Below, piece after piece: positions 1-11,744 of a stretch of 64,000 bases of DNA (position 1 is the first letter of the stretch; every line of letters starts with the position of its first letter). The notes beneath the pieces are model-generated. The model was not told where the DNA came from and did no database searches. It saw only the letters and a list, made by a program, of their open reading frames with translations. The position numbers and the translations under genes are program-made. Source of the DNA: Gari tellinella (Eukaryota > Mollusca > Bivalvia > Cardiida > Psammobiidae); the NCBI GenBank assembly GCA_922989275.2, contig OV277869.1, positions 22,578,189 through 22,642,188 of the forward strand, given 5' to 3'.

Positions 1-63
1 TATAACAGTGCGAAACTATTCAAACGTGCGTGAATATCAATTAATAATTCAAAGTCTAGGTTA

Positions 64-310
64 CAGTGGAGAAGACGTTATTCTTTTCCCGTTTAAACGA
101 AAGGAAACGCAAACGAAATGTACTGAACTGTAGAAATTGCCATTATACTGAAAATGTTGAAAATTGCTTTTAATCAGAGTCATAAACAGTTTGGAGCCTG
201 ATCCGACACCGGGTTTCTCGGTCTATGATCTGGCTCCTAGCTGCATGCAATTCAGATAATAGTTTTAGCACAAACACGTTTATTGGGAAAGAATACTGTC
301 TTATCCACTG
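64..310 (+). mobile_element. Family E element, copy 1
   Basis: Begins CAGTGGAGAAGACGTTATTC after TA and ends with the inverted GGGAAAGAATACTGTC...CCACTG. The central hairpin is GTTTGGAGCCTGATCCGACA against a GGTCTATGATCTGGCTCC arm. Confidence 0.8.
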
Positions 311-950
311 TGCTTGTTAATGCCATCTAGTCTAATTCATTAGTATCGTTTGTAACTGATGTTTCCATGCACTGTTTTATAATTATGAAAAGTCTTTTTG
401 ATTGTCACGCAGTTTTGATCCTGATCAGACGACAAATGACGTTGCGTCTGATGCGTGTCCAAACTGTTTGGAAATTTGGTCAGTTCGTATTTACATGTAC
501 ATGGTGTATTCCTTTCGTCCCTAAAATTTCAAATTCCTATTTTCAATGTTTCTAGTTCGTTGTTTACTATTTAAGGTTGATATTTGTCAATGCAATACAA
601 TATGACAGACAGCATATACCCTATAATCAGAGGGCTCATTGATGAGCCTTCTGATAGTCTTCTTCACTGTTTACAGAGGACAAGTGTACAAGTACACTGT
701 TGGCAAAGGACGCCTTTATGCGTGACTAGTGTTCAAACGGTAAAAAATCTTTTTTCGTAGCCTCGCCACACACTCACATGCACATATTCACAATAAAACA
801 CCTTAACATTGTGCTATTCAGTCCTCATACAGAGATGGGGAAAACGTGTCCTGTATTCCTGTATAACCCTATCACTCTCAACGACTGTTTAAAGCGCGTT
901 TGCAAACAGTTTTTGGTCCTGATCAGACGCCGAAGAAGGCATATGCTTCT
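311..950. other. Degenerate hairpin cassettes; no gene
   Basis: Three worn CAAACAGT/CTGATCAGA hairpins are visible: 400-480 (family B-like), 600-690 (family C-like, with GAGGGCTCATTGATGAGCC) and 890-950 (left half only). The only open frame, of 62 codons, covers one of these and is not believable. Confidence 0.6.
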
Positions 951-1206
951 TTAACCCTTTACTACAAAGATACGCATTTTTACGACTTTAATTCATTCAT
1001 CCACTAATGAAAATAGTTCCAATTTATACTTTTATACAGTAATGAACGTGAAACATAATAAATATTTCCTATATCCTAGCAGATATTAGCTTAAAGCAGG
1101 CTGAACATACAGCAAACTGCACATTATGGAGCATTCTGCTTTACTTTCAACATGCTTTTAGTTGTCACCTGTCTCCAAAACTAGAAACAGGCTATGGGGT
1201 AATGGG
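951..1206 (+). mobile_element. Family A element
   Basis: TTAACCCTTTAC at left, GGCTATGGGGTAATGGG at right. The hairpin is present but the right arm has several changes (ACTGCACATTATGGAGCATT). Confidence 0.8.
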
Positions 1207-1416
1207 ATACAGAGTTGATATCAGCTTATAACCTAGGACAGATAAGTTCAAAACTTGACTCAATCAGTCCATTAAAAGACACGTTCACTGAAGAAAACGG
1301 AAGTTAGACCAAATAAAAATCTTACACTATCTTCTCACCCGAAATATAAGGTGGGTAGCTTCCGGGCTAACTACAAGGACCAAGCTTTCTTGCTAAGCTT
1401 CTAGTTCGTTCTAGCT

Positions 1417-1949
1417 TTTAGGGACTCGCAACCGGATGGTGTACTTGTCAAAATAAAATAAAATACTCAAATAAAAGCAAATTTGTGGCATTATTTGGCT
1501 TCTGACATTAAAAAAATATGATCAGTCCAAAAAAAGTCTCAATAATTGTCACCGAATCTTAGTTTTTTTTAGATATTTTCCATCGTTTTTCTATAGCGTT
1601 AGCTAACGGTATAGTTGTTGTTGTTGCGTCTCTACACGGGCTCAGGCATAAACCCGAGCCGAATATGTATAAATCAATCGCTACCAGTGAAGTACGTTAA
1701 TTCGCTACCATATAGATAGAGAACCCCAGTAGCTGCGTGGTTAAGGCGAAAATGCCTTTGTTTTCATGTTTGTCTCCGCATGGAGGGTAACGGGTTCGAA
1801 TCCCACCAGAGCTTCTTCCTTTTTTTTTTGAAATGCATTTTTTAACAGAATTTATTATCCAAAACTAAATCTTACCCATTTATATAAGCATTTGACATAT
1901 ATTTACAAATACTATTTTTAATGCTAAATCCGGTTGCGAGCCTCTTTAA
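1417..1949 (+). mobile_element. TTAA-flanked element carrying a tRNA-like region, copy 1
   Basis: Left end GGGACTCGCAACCGGATGGT, right end the inverted CCGGTTGCGAGCCTC followed by TTAA. Shares nearly its whole length with 21,546-22,091, including a GGGCTCAGGCATAAACCCGAGCC-type small hairpin (split here: GGGCTC...GAGCCC-like). The middle holds the tRNA-like segment annotated separately. Confidence 0.85.
1731..1813 (+). tRNA. tRNA-like segment (class II length), probably non-functional
   Basis: 83 nt with A-box-like TGCGTGGTTAAGGCG and a perfect B box GGTTCGAATCC. Acceptor arms AGCTGCG and CAGAGCT pair at five of seven positions. The anticodon arm is not canonical: GAAAA pairs with TTTTC but leaves an 8-nt loop. 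Best seen as a tRNA-derived module carried by the DNA element. Confidence 0.5.
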
Positions 1950-2002
1950 CAACAGATTTGATATCGTAAATCATACATGTGCAATGTACGTACAGTTGAG
2001 CT

Positions 2003-2172
2003 CATTTAAAACGAAATTCGGATATTACGAAATATTCGATATCAAAACAAGAGTCATTCCCAATCTATAATTATTAATTAACGTTTAGTAAAATGGACCT
2101 GGTATAACAAATTGTGGACATAACGGAAGAAAATCAGATGGTCCCGTTATAAGTGAGCTTCGCTGTATATTG
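2003..2172. mobile_element. Small pogo-like MITE
   Basis: Left end GTTGAGCTCATTTAAAACG and right end CGTTATAAGTGAGCTTCGC are imperfect inverted copies next to ACAG/CTGTA. Confidence 0.5.
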
Positions 2173-2320
2173 TACCGGTGTTAGTATATCTATCATAGAA
2201 ATAAACTTCCGCATTCGATGCACAATGCATTTCTAAGAACCAGAATGTATTCGCTAAATCGTTTGTTAAAAATATCGACCCGTCTTCATTGATTCAAGAT
2301 ACCAAAACATGTTTACATGT

Positions 2321-2693
2321 ACGGTGAAACCCCTCTAAATACCGGAATTCTCTCTAAACCGGACAAAAAATTTGGTCCCGTTTCCCATCCTTCTTTATTT
2401 AAAATTACACCATAGATACGCAGTTTAAACATTCATGAATACGAATCATCAGAAATATGTTCTATATTCTAGAAGATGATAGCTTAAAGCAGCTTTATAG
2501 TAAAGCAGAATGCGCCTTAAGGTGCATTCTGCTTTACTTTCAACCTGCTTTAAATAACCAGCTATCTTCCATACTAGAAACAAGCTATGGGGTCATTGTT
2601 TAATTAAAACCCCTCTGAACCGGAAACCCCTCTAAATCGGAAATACAGGTTGTCCCCAAACATGTCCGGTTTAGAGTGGTTTCACTGTACATA
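2321..2693. mobile_element. pogo-like MITE with CCTCTAAA-CCGG ends, split by a family A element
   Basis: Left GGTGAAACCCCTCTAAATAC, right the inverted GGTTTAGAGTGGTTTCACTG followed by TA. Internal ACCCCTCTGAACCGG copies repeat the end motif. The middle, 2,399-2,603, is a family A insertion. Confidence 0.75.
2399..2603 (+). mobile_element. Family A element nested in a pogo-like MITE
   Basis: TTAA on both edges. The arms read GCAGAATGCGCC and GGTGCATTCTGC with one G-T type mismatch. Confidence 0.75.
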
Positions 2694-2838
2694 TGTGTTC
2701 AGTCGAGCTTCAACATCTCGGCTCTCTTAAATCGAACGTATCCGTAATTCAAAGTTAAAACATTACTAAGCCACGTTTTAACTTTGAAATACGAATATGT
2801 TCAACTTGAGCATGCATAAACGTATGTGTAATGTTTGT

Positions 2839-3093
2839 TTAACACATTCAACCCTAGCGACGAGTATACACGTCATTAACAAACAGTGTACCCACATGTG
2901 AGGATTACACTTGTCCTATGCAAACAGTGTATACCCTGGTCAGAGGGCTCCTTAAGTAGCCCTCTGATCAGGGTCTACATTGTTTGTAATTTTGAAATAT
3001 ATTGTTAAAATCAACCCTAAATAGTCAAAAATGGACTATACTTATTTGGAAGTTGGAATTGTCCATTAAAAGTTTCCGGGGTAAATGAGTTAA
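2839..3093 (+). mobile_element. Family C element
   Basis: TTAACACATTCAACCC at the left and GGGTAAATGAGTTAA at the right. The central hairpin is CCTGGTCAGAGGGCTCC with inverted AGCCCTCTGATCAGG. It is very close to the copy at 36,048. Confidence 0.85.
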
Positions 3094-4013
3094 TTCCAAA
3101 TCACCAAACCTTGCATGAAATAATGGTTCGATTTACAATAACACATTGGTGCAACTGTAATGATCCAAAGTATTGGGACATACAGGCCTGGGCAAAACAG
3201 TGAAGACCCCGATCAGGTTGCTCCTCAGGAAATTTGTTCAAATTTCATGATGAAATTGCAGCAGTTACTCTAGGTGTCCAAATTTTCAAGATATTTTTAG
3301 GGTCCATCGATTCATTGGTATTATTCTGAGATTACCAAAAGTCTAATCAATTTACCAAATACAAAAGCAAACTCATTTAGTACTGTTAGTACATGATTTA
3401 CATGAATACACGAGGAACCAATAATTTACTTAGACAAAACATACATATTCACAAACAAATAGTTAGGTATATTTTAAGTTAGCTAAATTTCCAGAAAATC
3501 TTAATACTATTAGATTCCAGATTTCGTTTGTATTTGAGTCCCGAAGATTGATTGATTGATTGATAGAGTTGGGTTTTACGGCACCGTGATGCATAGAAAA
3601 TAGAATAGTCATAAGTATAGCTCCGAAAGTCTAAGAGAGAGAGTTACGGGTAAAATTAACAAATGTTTCAGTTGATACATTGTACGATACACTAAAATAC
3701 AAAACTATAGTAGTATTCATACATTAACTATTCTACTTTATATTAATACATGTAATAAAAAATATTAATGCTATCGAACGGGACACCGTACGGGTGCAGA
3801 ATCTAATATAACCCTTTTTCGTTATATATAAACAAATTGTATGTGTGTGTGTGAATATGTAAAATTAACTAAATTACTTTAGTACTAAACTATTATTTTT
3901 TAAACTGAAAAAGCCTACTGGTGCGCGACTTACCTGTCGGTGGAGATTGTGGTCCGACTGTTTCTTTTTTGTGCGGCATGTCTTGCTTGACTGTTTTCTT
4001 TTACCTGCGTACA
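3094..4013. other. AT-rich region, no gene seen
   Basis: Apart from the SINE tail at 3,546 and a short (TG)n near 3,842, I recognise nothing. Open frames are short in all six readings. Confidence 0.5.
3546..3582 (-). repeat. SINE tail fragment with (TGAT)n
   Basis: GATTGATTGATTGATTGA followed by GTTGGGTTTTACGGCACC, the reverse complement of the GACGTAAAACCC end of mollusc SINEs with its short repeat tail. The head is missing. Confidence 0.5.
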
Positions 4014-4260
4014 CAGTGAAGAAGAAGTTGTTCTTTTCCCGTTAAAAAGTATACGAAACGCTTAACGCATTGTATCAAAATGTAGAAAAAGACAAAGTTT
4101 TGACAATTTCAATTATATCTTTAAATTTGAGTGACAAACAGTTTGGAGCCTGACCAGACGCTGGGTTACCCGGCGTCTGGTCTGGCTCTAAACTGTTAAA
4201 GTTAAAATACTTGTTTTAGCATAATGCGTTTATTGGGAAAGAATAACGTCTTCTCCTCTG
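4014..4260 (+). mobile_element. Family E element, copy 2
   Basis: CAGTGAAGAAGAAGTTGTTC at left, GGGAAAGAATAACGTC...CTG at right, then TA. The hairpin has long arms around GCTGGGTTACCCGGCG. Confidence 0.85.
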
Positions 4261-4509
4261 TACATATATAACTATGGTAACCACTAACCACTAACCACAT
4301 GGACGACTATGGACCGTCGTTTTCATATTGTGACCAGGTATGAATTACCTTAACCGATGATTCTAGTTAATATTAAATCACTGTATATTTTATTCTCTAT
4401 CTTTTTATCAAAAATAAGGTTTTTGAAAGAATAATAAGACTAAGAGAAACCCACTGGACCTATGCGTGTATAGAAATACGAAAAAAAAAGTCCGGGTACA
4501 CTATAGGAA

Positions 4510-4544
4510 TAAACAACATCTTTTTGCCGTTCACGCGGTATGAA
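4510..4544 (+). repeat. 35-bp inverted repeat, left arm, at the 5' edge of the LINE
   Basis: Contains ATCTTTTTGCCGTTCACG. Its exact reverse complement is at 8,203-8,237, just beyond the 3' end of the LINE body. The two arms bracket 3.66 kb. Confidence 0.9.
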
Positions 4545-5121
4545 AGAAACTGTAAATATTGCCAGGGAAGAAATAAACAAATTGAAGGACAGCCAGGGAG
4601 AACCAAACATTGAAAATCATGATAAAACTGTTGACGTGGACGAGGTAATGACCGAGATAAACGAGAGAAAAATAAGGGAAAATAACATAATAATCTATGG
4701 ACAAAGGGAATTAGACTCCACTGAACGGATAAGAAGAACAAGACATGACCAGGAAATAGTAGCAGAGATTGCGGAAATATGTGAGACCGAAATGGAAGAA
4801 GGCGACATAAGTAAGATAATAAGATTGGTGAAATATGACAAAAACAAGGCCCAAAGACCAATGCTTGTCCAGTTCAAACAAACAGCAACGAAAAGCCGCC
4901 TCTTTAAAGGGATTAAACACCTAAGACACAGTGGAAAATTTGAAGACACAAAAATATCAAACGACCTCACGAAGGCTGAAAGAAAGAAAGAAAAACAAAT
5001 GAAAGAAAAAGCACGAGAAATGGAGGAAGAGGAAATGTCGGGGGAAGTCAGGTACAGGGTAAGAGGTCCACCGTGGGCAAGGAAGATAGTAAAGATAAGG
5101 ATAGACGCAGACGACAAGTAA
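4540..5121 (+). pseudogene. LINE-1 of window: ORF1 of a CR1/Jockey-type retrotransposon
   Basis: An open 193-codon frame, highly charged. It has RENNIIIYG and RPMLVQFKQTATKSRLFKG, the pattern of the RRM-like nucleic-acid-binding ORF1 proteins of non-LTR elements, then a lysine/glutamate-rich tail (residues about 145-175). It overlaps ORF2 by about 50 bp, as is usual in this group. Its ATG lies inside a 35-bp inverted repeat (4,510-4,544) that recurs beyond the 3' end of the element, so the true ORF1 start may have been lost. Confidence 0.75.
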
Positions 5122-8100
5122 GAAAGAAGAAACAAGAACATGTAAATAATGTAAATAATCACAAATTTGTAAATAAACTTTCTTGTTTCTACACAAATGC
5201 AGATCAGTTTAGGAACAAAATGACAGAATTTGAAGTGAGGATTAGGGGCACAAAACCAATGATAATTGGAATTACAGAAGTTAAAGCTAAAAACTCTAAC
5301 TACACATTGAACCCTGCAGTATTTAATTTAGACTGGACAAAAGACTATAAAATGTTTCATATAAATATTGACAATAACATAGGAAGAGGATTGATCATAT
5401 ACACTCATGCGTCATTAAAGGTAGAAGAAGTCAAATTTGAGACGGAATTTCAGGAAAGCCTTTTTGTGAAAATAAGTACGAACAGAAATGAACAAGTTCT
5501 TGTTGGCCTTCTATATAGATCTCCTTCGTCAACCTCACCAGAACATCATGAATCACTACGAGAATTGATAGATAAAGCAGCAAAGGAAAAGTACACCCAC
5601 CATCTCTTCATGGGAGACTTTAACTACCCAGCAATCAATTGGGAATCCCAACTAGCCAAAAATGAGAGATCTGAGGAACAAAAGTTCACCGACTGCCTCC
5701 AGGAAAATAATTTCTTCCAAGTTTTAGACAAGCCAACAAGATGAAGAGGTACTGACAACCCGGACATTATAGATCTACTAATCACAGAGGATCAAAACAA
5801 TATAGAAAACTTGGAATATCAGAGCCCACTGGGGAAAAGCGATCATTGTGTGGTAGTTTTTGACTTTCGTTGCTTTACATTTATAAAACCCTCAGTGAAA
5901 GAAAGTGGACGCTATAAAGATGCCAATTATAAGGGATTTAAAGAGGACTTGAATGAAATAGATTGGAATTCCTTCCTCTCTGAAAAGGATGATATAGACA
6001 CAATCCGGAAAAAATTCTACAGTAAATTACACGAATTAGAAGACAAACACATACCTATCATAAAAATAAAGAGCAAAAAGAGACACACGACACCCCTCGA
6101 GAAAACTACACTGGAAGCCATTAAAGTTAAAAATACAATGCAACGGAAATTTATTAATACAAGAGACCCAGAAGACAGGAAAAAGTATAATAGAGCAAGA
6201 AACAAGGTATCCAAACTAGTAAGAAAAATCAGAAAAGGATTTGAAAAAAACATAGCTAAGGATGCGAAAGCAAACCCCAAGAGAGTGTGGCAGTACATAA
6301 ATGCCAAAAGCAAAACTAAATGTGGTGTCGGCGAATTGCGTATAGACCCTGTTGACAAAAACTCCCCAAAGACAGACAAAGAGGAGGAAAAAGCAAATAT
6401 CTTAGCAGATTTCTGTAGCAGTGTGTTCATCACAGAGGAAATAGATAATATTCCAACCCTAAATAGTAAAACACCCTTAGAAAAGTGGGAAAACATATCT
6501 TTCAAACCAGACATGGTAGAAAATATTCTGAAAAAACCTTAAACCTGACAAATCACCTGGCCCAGACAACATACATCCGAGATTACTTAAAGAACTACAC
6601 GAAGAACTATCGATTCCAATTGCGATTATCTTTAATCATTCAATACAAAAAATGCAGATTCCAAAAGAGTGGAAAAAAGCGAAAATCAGTGCGATATTCA
6701 AAAAGGGCGACAAATCAAATGCAGGGAATTACCGACCAGTAAGCTTAACATCTGTAGTATGTAAAGTAATGGAAAGAATCATAAGGGATCACATTATGGA
6801 CCACATGATCAAAAACAAATTCTTCACAAACAAACAATATGGATTCATGTCAGGAAGATCAACAGCATTACAACTCATAAATGTTTTAGACGAGTGGACT
6901 GAGGCTTTGGACAGCGGCTATGGCATTGATTGTATATATATGGACTTTCAAAAAGCTTTTGATACCGTCCCACACAAAAGACTCTTGAAGAAAATGGAAG
7001 CATACAATATTGGTCCAGATATGATAAATGTGATGCAGCACTTCCTTTCTGGCAGGGTCCAACAAGTATCCGTAAACGGAAACGGGTCAAATTGACATGA
7101 GGTAACATTGGGTATCCCTCAAGGATTAGTAATAGGACCGCTGATGTTCATTCTGTATATAAACGATCTACCAGACTCAGTAAACTCCACCATTTAATCT
7201 TTAATATCCTCAAACACTCCCAAGATAAGTAAATATTGCAGAAAGACCTGAATACCATAACAAATTGGACTGAAAAATGGCTTTTGAATCTCCACCCCCA
7301 AAAATGTAAAAGTATGCTTCTTGGCAGATCTAACCCTGACCCGGATTTTACATATGAAGTTATGAACACTAAGCTAGAAAGTGTCAGTGAGGAAAAAGAC
7401 ATTGGAGTTGTCATTGACAATCAACTTAACTTTGAGAAACACATCAGTGAAAAAGTAAAAAAAAGCAAACTCTATGTCTGGTATCATTAGAAGAATATTC
7501 CACCATCTTGATGAAAAGAGCTTCACTCCATTGTATAAAACCTTAGTACGAACCAACTTGGAATATGCTAGCTCAGCGTGGGCACCTTCTAAAGCAAAAC
7601 ATATTGACATGATAGAAGCAGTCCAGAGAAGGTCCACAAAGCAAATTCCAGGATTATGCCACCCTCCTTATCCAATATCCAGACAGACTAAAGAAACTCA
7701 ATTTACCCACCCTCTCATACAGACGACTGCGAGGGGGACATGATCGAGGTATACAAAATTCTAGTTGGAAAATACGATACAAGCGCAACAGGCAAAATAT
7801 TAAAATTAAGAGAAGAAATGGCAGAAAGAACCACAAATAGGGGAAATTCCAAAATGCTATGTACTCAAAGAGCCAAATTGGATATCAGGAAGCACAGTTT
7901 TGGAGTTAGAATCGCACAAGCATAGAACAGTTTATCAGATAAAGTTATAAATGCCAACACCCTAAATTCTTTCAAAAATCAATTAGACAAGTTTTGGCAA
8001 AATCAAGAAATCAAATTCAATTATAAGGCCATCTTAAAAACCGGAACCAGTGCAAAAACCAATCAAGAAGAGGAGTCCAGCATAGAGGATCCACCAGGAA

Positions 8101-8123
8101 CCTGAGCTGGAAATCAACAATAA
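5073..8123 (+). pseudogene. LINE-1 of window: ORF2 endonuclease and reverse transcriptase, broken
   Basis: Domains in order: AP-type endonuclease (LSCFYTNADQF, GITEVKA, MGDFNYPAINWE, KSDHCVV), linker, reverse transcriptase ([35 protein letters not shown]), thumb and C terminus. It is dead. There is TGA at 5,742, a frameshift near 6,535, TGA at 7,093, TAA at 7,196, frameshifts near 7,470 and 7,690, and TAG at 7,923. The catalytic FADD segment between about 7,196 and 7,236 is missing. The pieces line up with the same family as the LINE in RRAGA intron 1, which still has FADD. The last in-frame stop is at about 8,123, followed by AAGTAA-type short repeats. Confidence 0.9.
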
Positions 8124-8147
8124 GTAACTATAAGGAGGTAAGTAAGT

Positions 8148-8204
8148 AATACATCGGCTTCGCAGGGCGTTTACAATAAACTTACCCTGCGAAGCCGATG
8201 TATT
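8148..8204. repeat. Hairpin with 20-bp perfect arms between the LINE tail and the right arm
   Basis: Arms 8,148-8,167 and 8,185-8,204, with sequence CATCGGCTTCGCAGGG in the left arm, separated by a 17-bp loop. The right arm abuts the 35-bp inverted repeat. It could be the relic of a foldback element or a 3' structure of the LINE; I cannot decide. Confidence 0.85.
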
Positions 8205-8237
8205 CATACCGCGTGAACGGCAAAAAGATGTTGTTTA
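8203..8237 (-). repeat. 35-bp inverted repeat, right arm, 3' of the LINE
   Basis: Perfect reverse complement of 4,510-4,544 over 35 bp; outside it the flanks do not match. Confidence 0.9.
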
Positions 8238-8908
8238 AACCTTTTTTTCTGTCTTGTCCATTTAATGTGTATTTTGACCAGATTTGTTTTCATGTATATA
8301 AATATATCATATTTAACAGATGTAACAGCCATTGTTTCGGAGTTGATTACAAAGTCAAGATTTTACCCAGTAAACTGTCGCTGTGTGCTTAACGGACACT
8401 TATAAGACATTAAAAATAAACAATGCAATAATTATCAGCCTAATTACACTCCATAGCAACCATTAGCTGGTCGCTAGGTCGGTATCTCTCCGCGGCCGAG
8501 ACTCCGCCCTCTTTCTAACTGGCTGGAACCAGTTTCGATTTGTAGGTTCATCGAGAATTGACCTGCATATTTTGAATACGATTACATAGAGACTTTACAG
8601 TGTGAATGTAAATATAATACATTTTTCTTATTGTCAGACGCCGCCTAAGTGCCGAAACATAAATCAATATCTGGTTGAATGTGAAAATTCCCGGTGTTAA
8701 ACCCAGGTACTTTTTATTCCAACCAATAGGAAGACATATTTCTTAGCCCCATCCCTAAAAAATACAAATCATATAGAAATAATGGCCCACCTTAATAAAT
8801 ACATGTACCAATTCATTCAAAGTCTAGCCTATGAATAAAATACTGCCGGGTTCATTTGTAGATAAGCGTTGTTGGCTTGGTATTGATTTTGTTATACATA
8901 TACATATA
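8238..8908. other. Sequence without recognised features
   Basis: Contains one 64-codon frame that starts inside the right inverted repeat; it has no family resemblance. No repeats that recur elsewhere in the window. Confidence 0.5.
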
Positions 8909-9234
8909 CAGTGCTCCCTCCCTACAACGATTCCCTCCTTAGAACAATGTTTGCCACTGTTCCCCAAACAAGGACATTGTGTCTAACGATTTCATGCTGC
9001 AATATCGTCTGCTTAAAATTGTCGTTTGCCGGGTTTGTTTCAATATACGTATTGTACATTTTGACAGAAGACACATAAAGACGAGTGACAAACAGTTTGA
9101 ACCTAGATCAGACTGGGTTCAAACTGTTTTCAAATGTACTTTCTAAGGGTATCTATTTTCCCTTCCTATACAAACTTCCCCCAAAACACAATCTTTGTCT
9201 CCCAATGAGTATTGTTGTAGAGAGGGAGCACCAC
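8909..9234. mobile_element. MITE with CAGTGCTCCCTC ends and internal hairpin
   Basis: Left CAGTGCTCCCTCCCTACAAC, right the inverted GTTGTAGAGAGGGAGCACCA. In the middle, 9,090-9,128, lies a hairpin with arms AACAGTTTGAACC and GGTTCAAACTGTT, a short version of the family B/E cassette. Confidence 0.75.
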
Positions 9235-9387
9235 ATGTACATTTGTATGTCAAACGTAAACGATGCTCGTAGATCTATACTAGGTAACATTGTCAATCCC
9301 CAACTGATCTAACCAGCCACTGGGGGCGTAAAAACGTTACGCCCTATTTATAGTCTATCATATCATAATTCTCTTTCAATTCTTTCA

Positions 9388-9594
9388 CTGCCGCTTACTC
9401 CGAGTACAAAGGGTATTTGCAAACAGCTGAAATCCTGATCAGACGCCGTGTTACGCGGCGTCGGGTCAGAATCAAAACTGTTTGACAATCATTTAATAGT
9501 TTTAAGTCCAATTTCCAAAAAAATTGATTTGATAAATAAATACAGACGATAATTATTGTTCAAGCTGATGACGTTAAGGCATGAAAGGTTTTAA
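9388..9594 (+). mobile_element. Family B element
   Basis: Starts TTTCACTGCCGCTTACTCCG and ends near GCATGAAAGGTTTTAA, where it abuts a family A copy. The hairpin is CCTGATCAGACGCCGTG / CGCGGCGTCGGGTCAG. Confidence 0.65.
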
Positions 9595-9816
9595 CCCATT
9601 ACCCCATAACCCTTTTCTAAATTTGTTGGCAGATGACCACTTAAAGCAGGTTGAACGTAAAGCCGAGTTGTGCCTTAAGGCACATTCTGCTTTACTTTCT
9701 GCCTGCATTAAGCTACCATATACTGGGACATAGAACATTATTAAACGGAAGTATTCTCTTAATTGGAGGAATAAATTAAAGGCGATAAAATGCGTATTTA
9801 TGGGGTAATGGGTTAA
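9591..9816 (-). mobile_element. Family A element
   Basis: Complete with TTAA at both edges, CCCATTACCCCATA at left and TATGGGGTAATGGG at right. Confidence 0.9.
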
Positions 9817-10972
9817 AACAACTCATTAGTTCGTGACACCAACATTTGTACTACAGTGAAGATGACGTTATTCTTGCTGTTTAAACGCCAAGAAAATGCG
9901 AACTCGAGTAAAAGAGGGAATTAAGCATGACATCGAGGCTTGGCTGCATTACTGTAAATACAATAGTTTAGTACACGTTACAATATATTCTTGCAGATGC
10001 TGTTGAAACATCGTGAACTCGTGATATTGAAATGTCTCATTTTGGTCTTCACTGTCTGTCTATGTTCTGTTTATAGACAGATAATATCAACCGAAGTAAT
10101 ACGTATATGTACATGTACTTAAAACAAACAGCTTAGAGCTGTCCAACGGAATGGGTGTTTGCACAGTAATATGTCAATGTTATTTAGGACATGTGATGGC
10201 CCCGCCGTTGATACGTGTATTACATGCATGTGCAGCCGAACCTCGATTAGTCGCACTGGGTTAAAGACATCTCCTGACGACCTTTTGGTCATAACGCCTT
10301 GCCAGATTATTTACTGTCAATTTCCTTGCAAAAAGCATGGGTCTTGTGCATATTGAACCATTGAATCGTCTTATGTGAGACCGGACAGTTTGGTTAGAAA
10401 TAACCATTGAAAATCACTAGAGCATGGGTATAATCTGGACTTCACCAGGTAAACTGAGATTGTATTGCACGTGCTTTACAGTTACATTGACACCTCCAGA
10501 ACAATATGCTGGTGGTCTATCAATGGACTGAGGAAAAGTATTTAAGTCGAACATTAGCCTATATTGTTTTTATTGAATTTCGATAACTCGAGTTGGCTTA
10601 AGTCAAACATACCCGTATTTCAAAGCTAAAACGTGAATGAGCAACGTTTATGCTTTGAAATACGGTAAATTTCGACTAAAAGCGAGTTCGATTTATCGGG
10701 GTCAAACTGAACATGTATGTTTGTTAGCTCGACCATGGGTGCACGGTCATATACATGTACGATGTGTGAAGTCAGGCTTATCACTTGGCGACGTAATTCG
10801 TCTGCTTTTAGCATGTCGTCTGCAAATATTGTCAAACTAATTTTTTATGAAATTTCAATGACAGCAATCTTAAGACGACTGTCAAACAGTTTGAATTCTG
10901 TCCAGAAGACCAGGTTGATCGGTGTGTCAAACTGTCAATGACGTTCATACTGTTCAAAAATGCCTGTATGTC
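9817..10972. other. Mostly unrecognised; family E edge and a worn hairpin element
   Basis: 9,855-9,900 resembles the left end of family E. 10,600-10,680 has inverted TATTTCAAAGCTAAAACG and CGTTTATGCTTTGAAATACG, a motif also seen near 2,750 and 32,330. No gene. Confidence 0.45.
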
Positions 10973-11190
10973 TTAAATTAGCTCACTGCTCAATTGAAGA
11001 AACCAGTTCCAGTTTGTATAGTCATGAATGTGGACCATAACATATATTTTTCTATATCCTAGAAGATTGCAGCTTGAAGCATGCTGAAAGTAAAGCAGAA
11101 TGCGCCTTACGGCGCATTCTGCTTTACTTCCAACCTGCTTTAAGTGATCACCTATCGTCAAAACTAGAAACAGGCTATGGGTTGGTTTAG
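10973..11190 (+). mobile_element. Family A element, worn ends
   Basis: The hairpin is perfect (AGAATGCGCCTTACGGCGCATTCT in halves of 12). The left end starts CTTAAATTAGCTC, without clear CCCATTACCCC. Confidence 0.75.
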
Positions 11191-11365
11191 AAATAAAAGA
11201 GTCCAAATAAGGTATTTCAAATACTAACACCTTTGTGTCGCCAAACTCTATATAGCGACTACTCATTAGAATCGTCTCTTTGAATCGCAACATAGGTTTT
11301 GTAGAGATATTTTGGATATAGATGTAACTATTAGAATTGTTCAGTTTACTCACCGACACCCGTAT
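11191..11365 (+). mobile_element. Family F element, worn
   Basis: GAGTCCAAATAAGG and TATTTCAAATACTAA at left, ACTACTCATTAGAATCGTCT in the middle, GTTCAGTTTACTC at right. Confidence 0.5.
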
Positions 11366-11491
11366 CAAGGGGAACTTACAATTGCAAATGGATATGGAAT
11401 GTGTGATGCCCAGTAAAAAGTAAGCTACAATTCCGTTAATAAACTCGTTTTAGGTTTTTTTAAGCGAGAAAAATATTGAAGCACCGGTTTT

Positions 11492-11624
11492 GGTTTTGTT
11501 AAAGATGGGGAGCTTTTATACTCTCGGTTGGTCTGTTCCTTTCGGAGACTCGCTAAAGCTCTTTTCCGACTATGGGAACAGACCAGCCTCGGGTATAGAA
11601 TCACCCATCTTTAACAAAACATGT
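11492..11624. repeat. Long imperfect palindrome
   Basis: Arms of about 50 bp: GTTTTGTTAAAGATGGGGAG...GGTCTGTTCC and its inverted copy GGAACAGACC...CACCCATCTTTAACAAAAC around a loop of about 30 bp. Foldback element or MITE; no duplication recognised. Confidence 0.8.
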
Positions 11625-11744
11625 GCTTGATTCTATAAGTCAAGTGTTTGACAAAAAAGTACAATTAAATTTTGTGGAAAACTCCAGTCATTATAGAACT
11701 TCTATGTCAATATAGATCATATCTGCATGGAATATCAAATGTTG

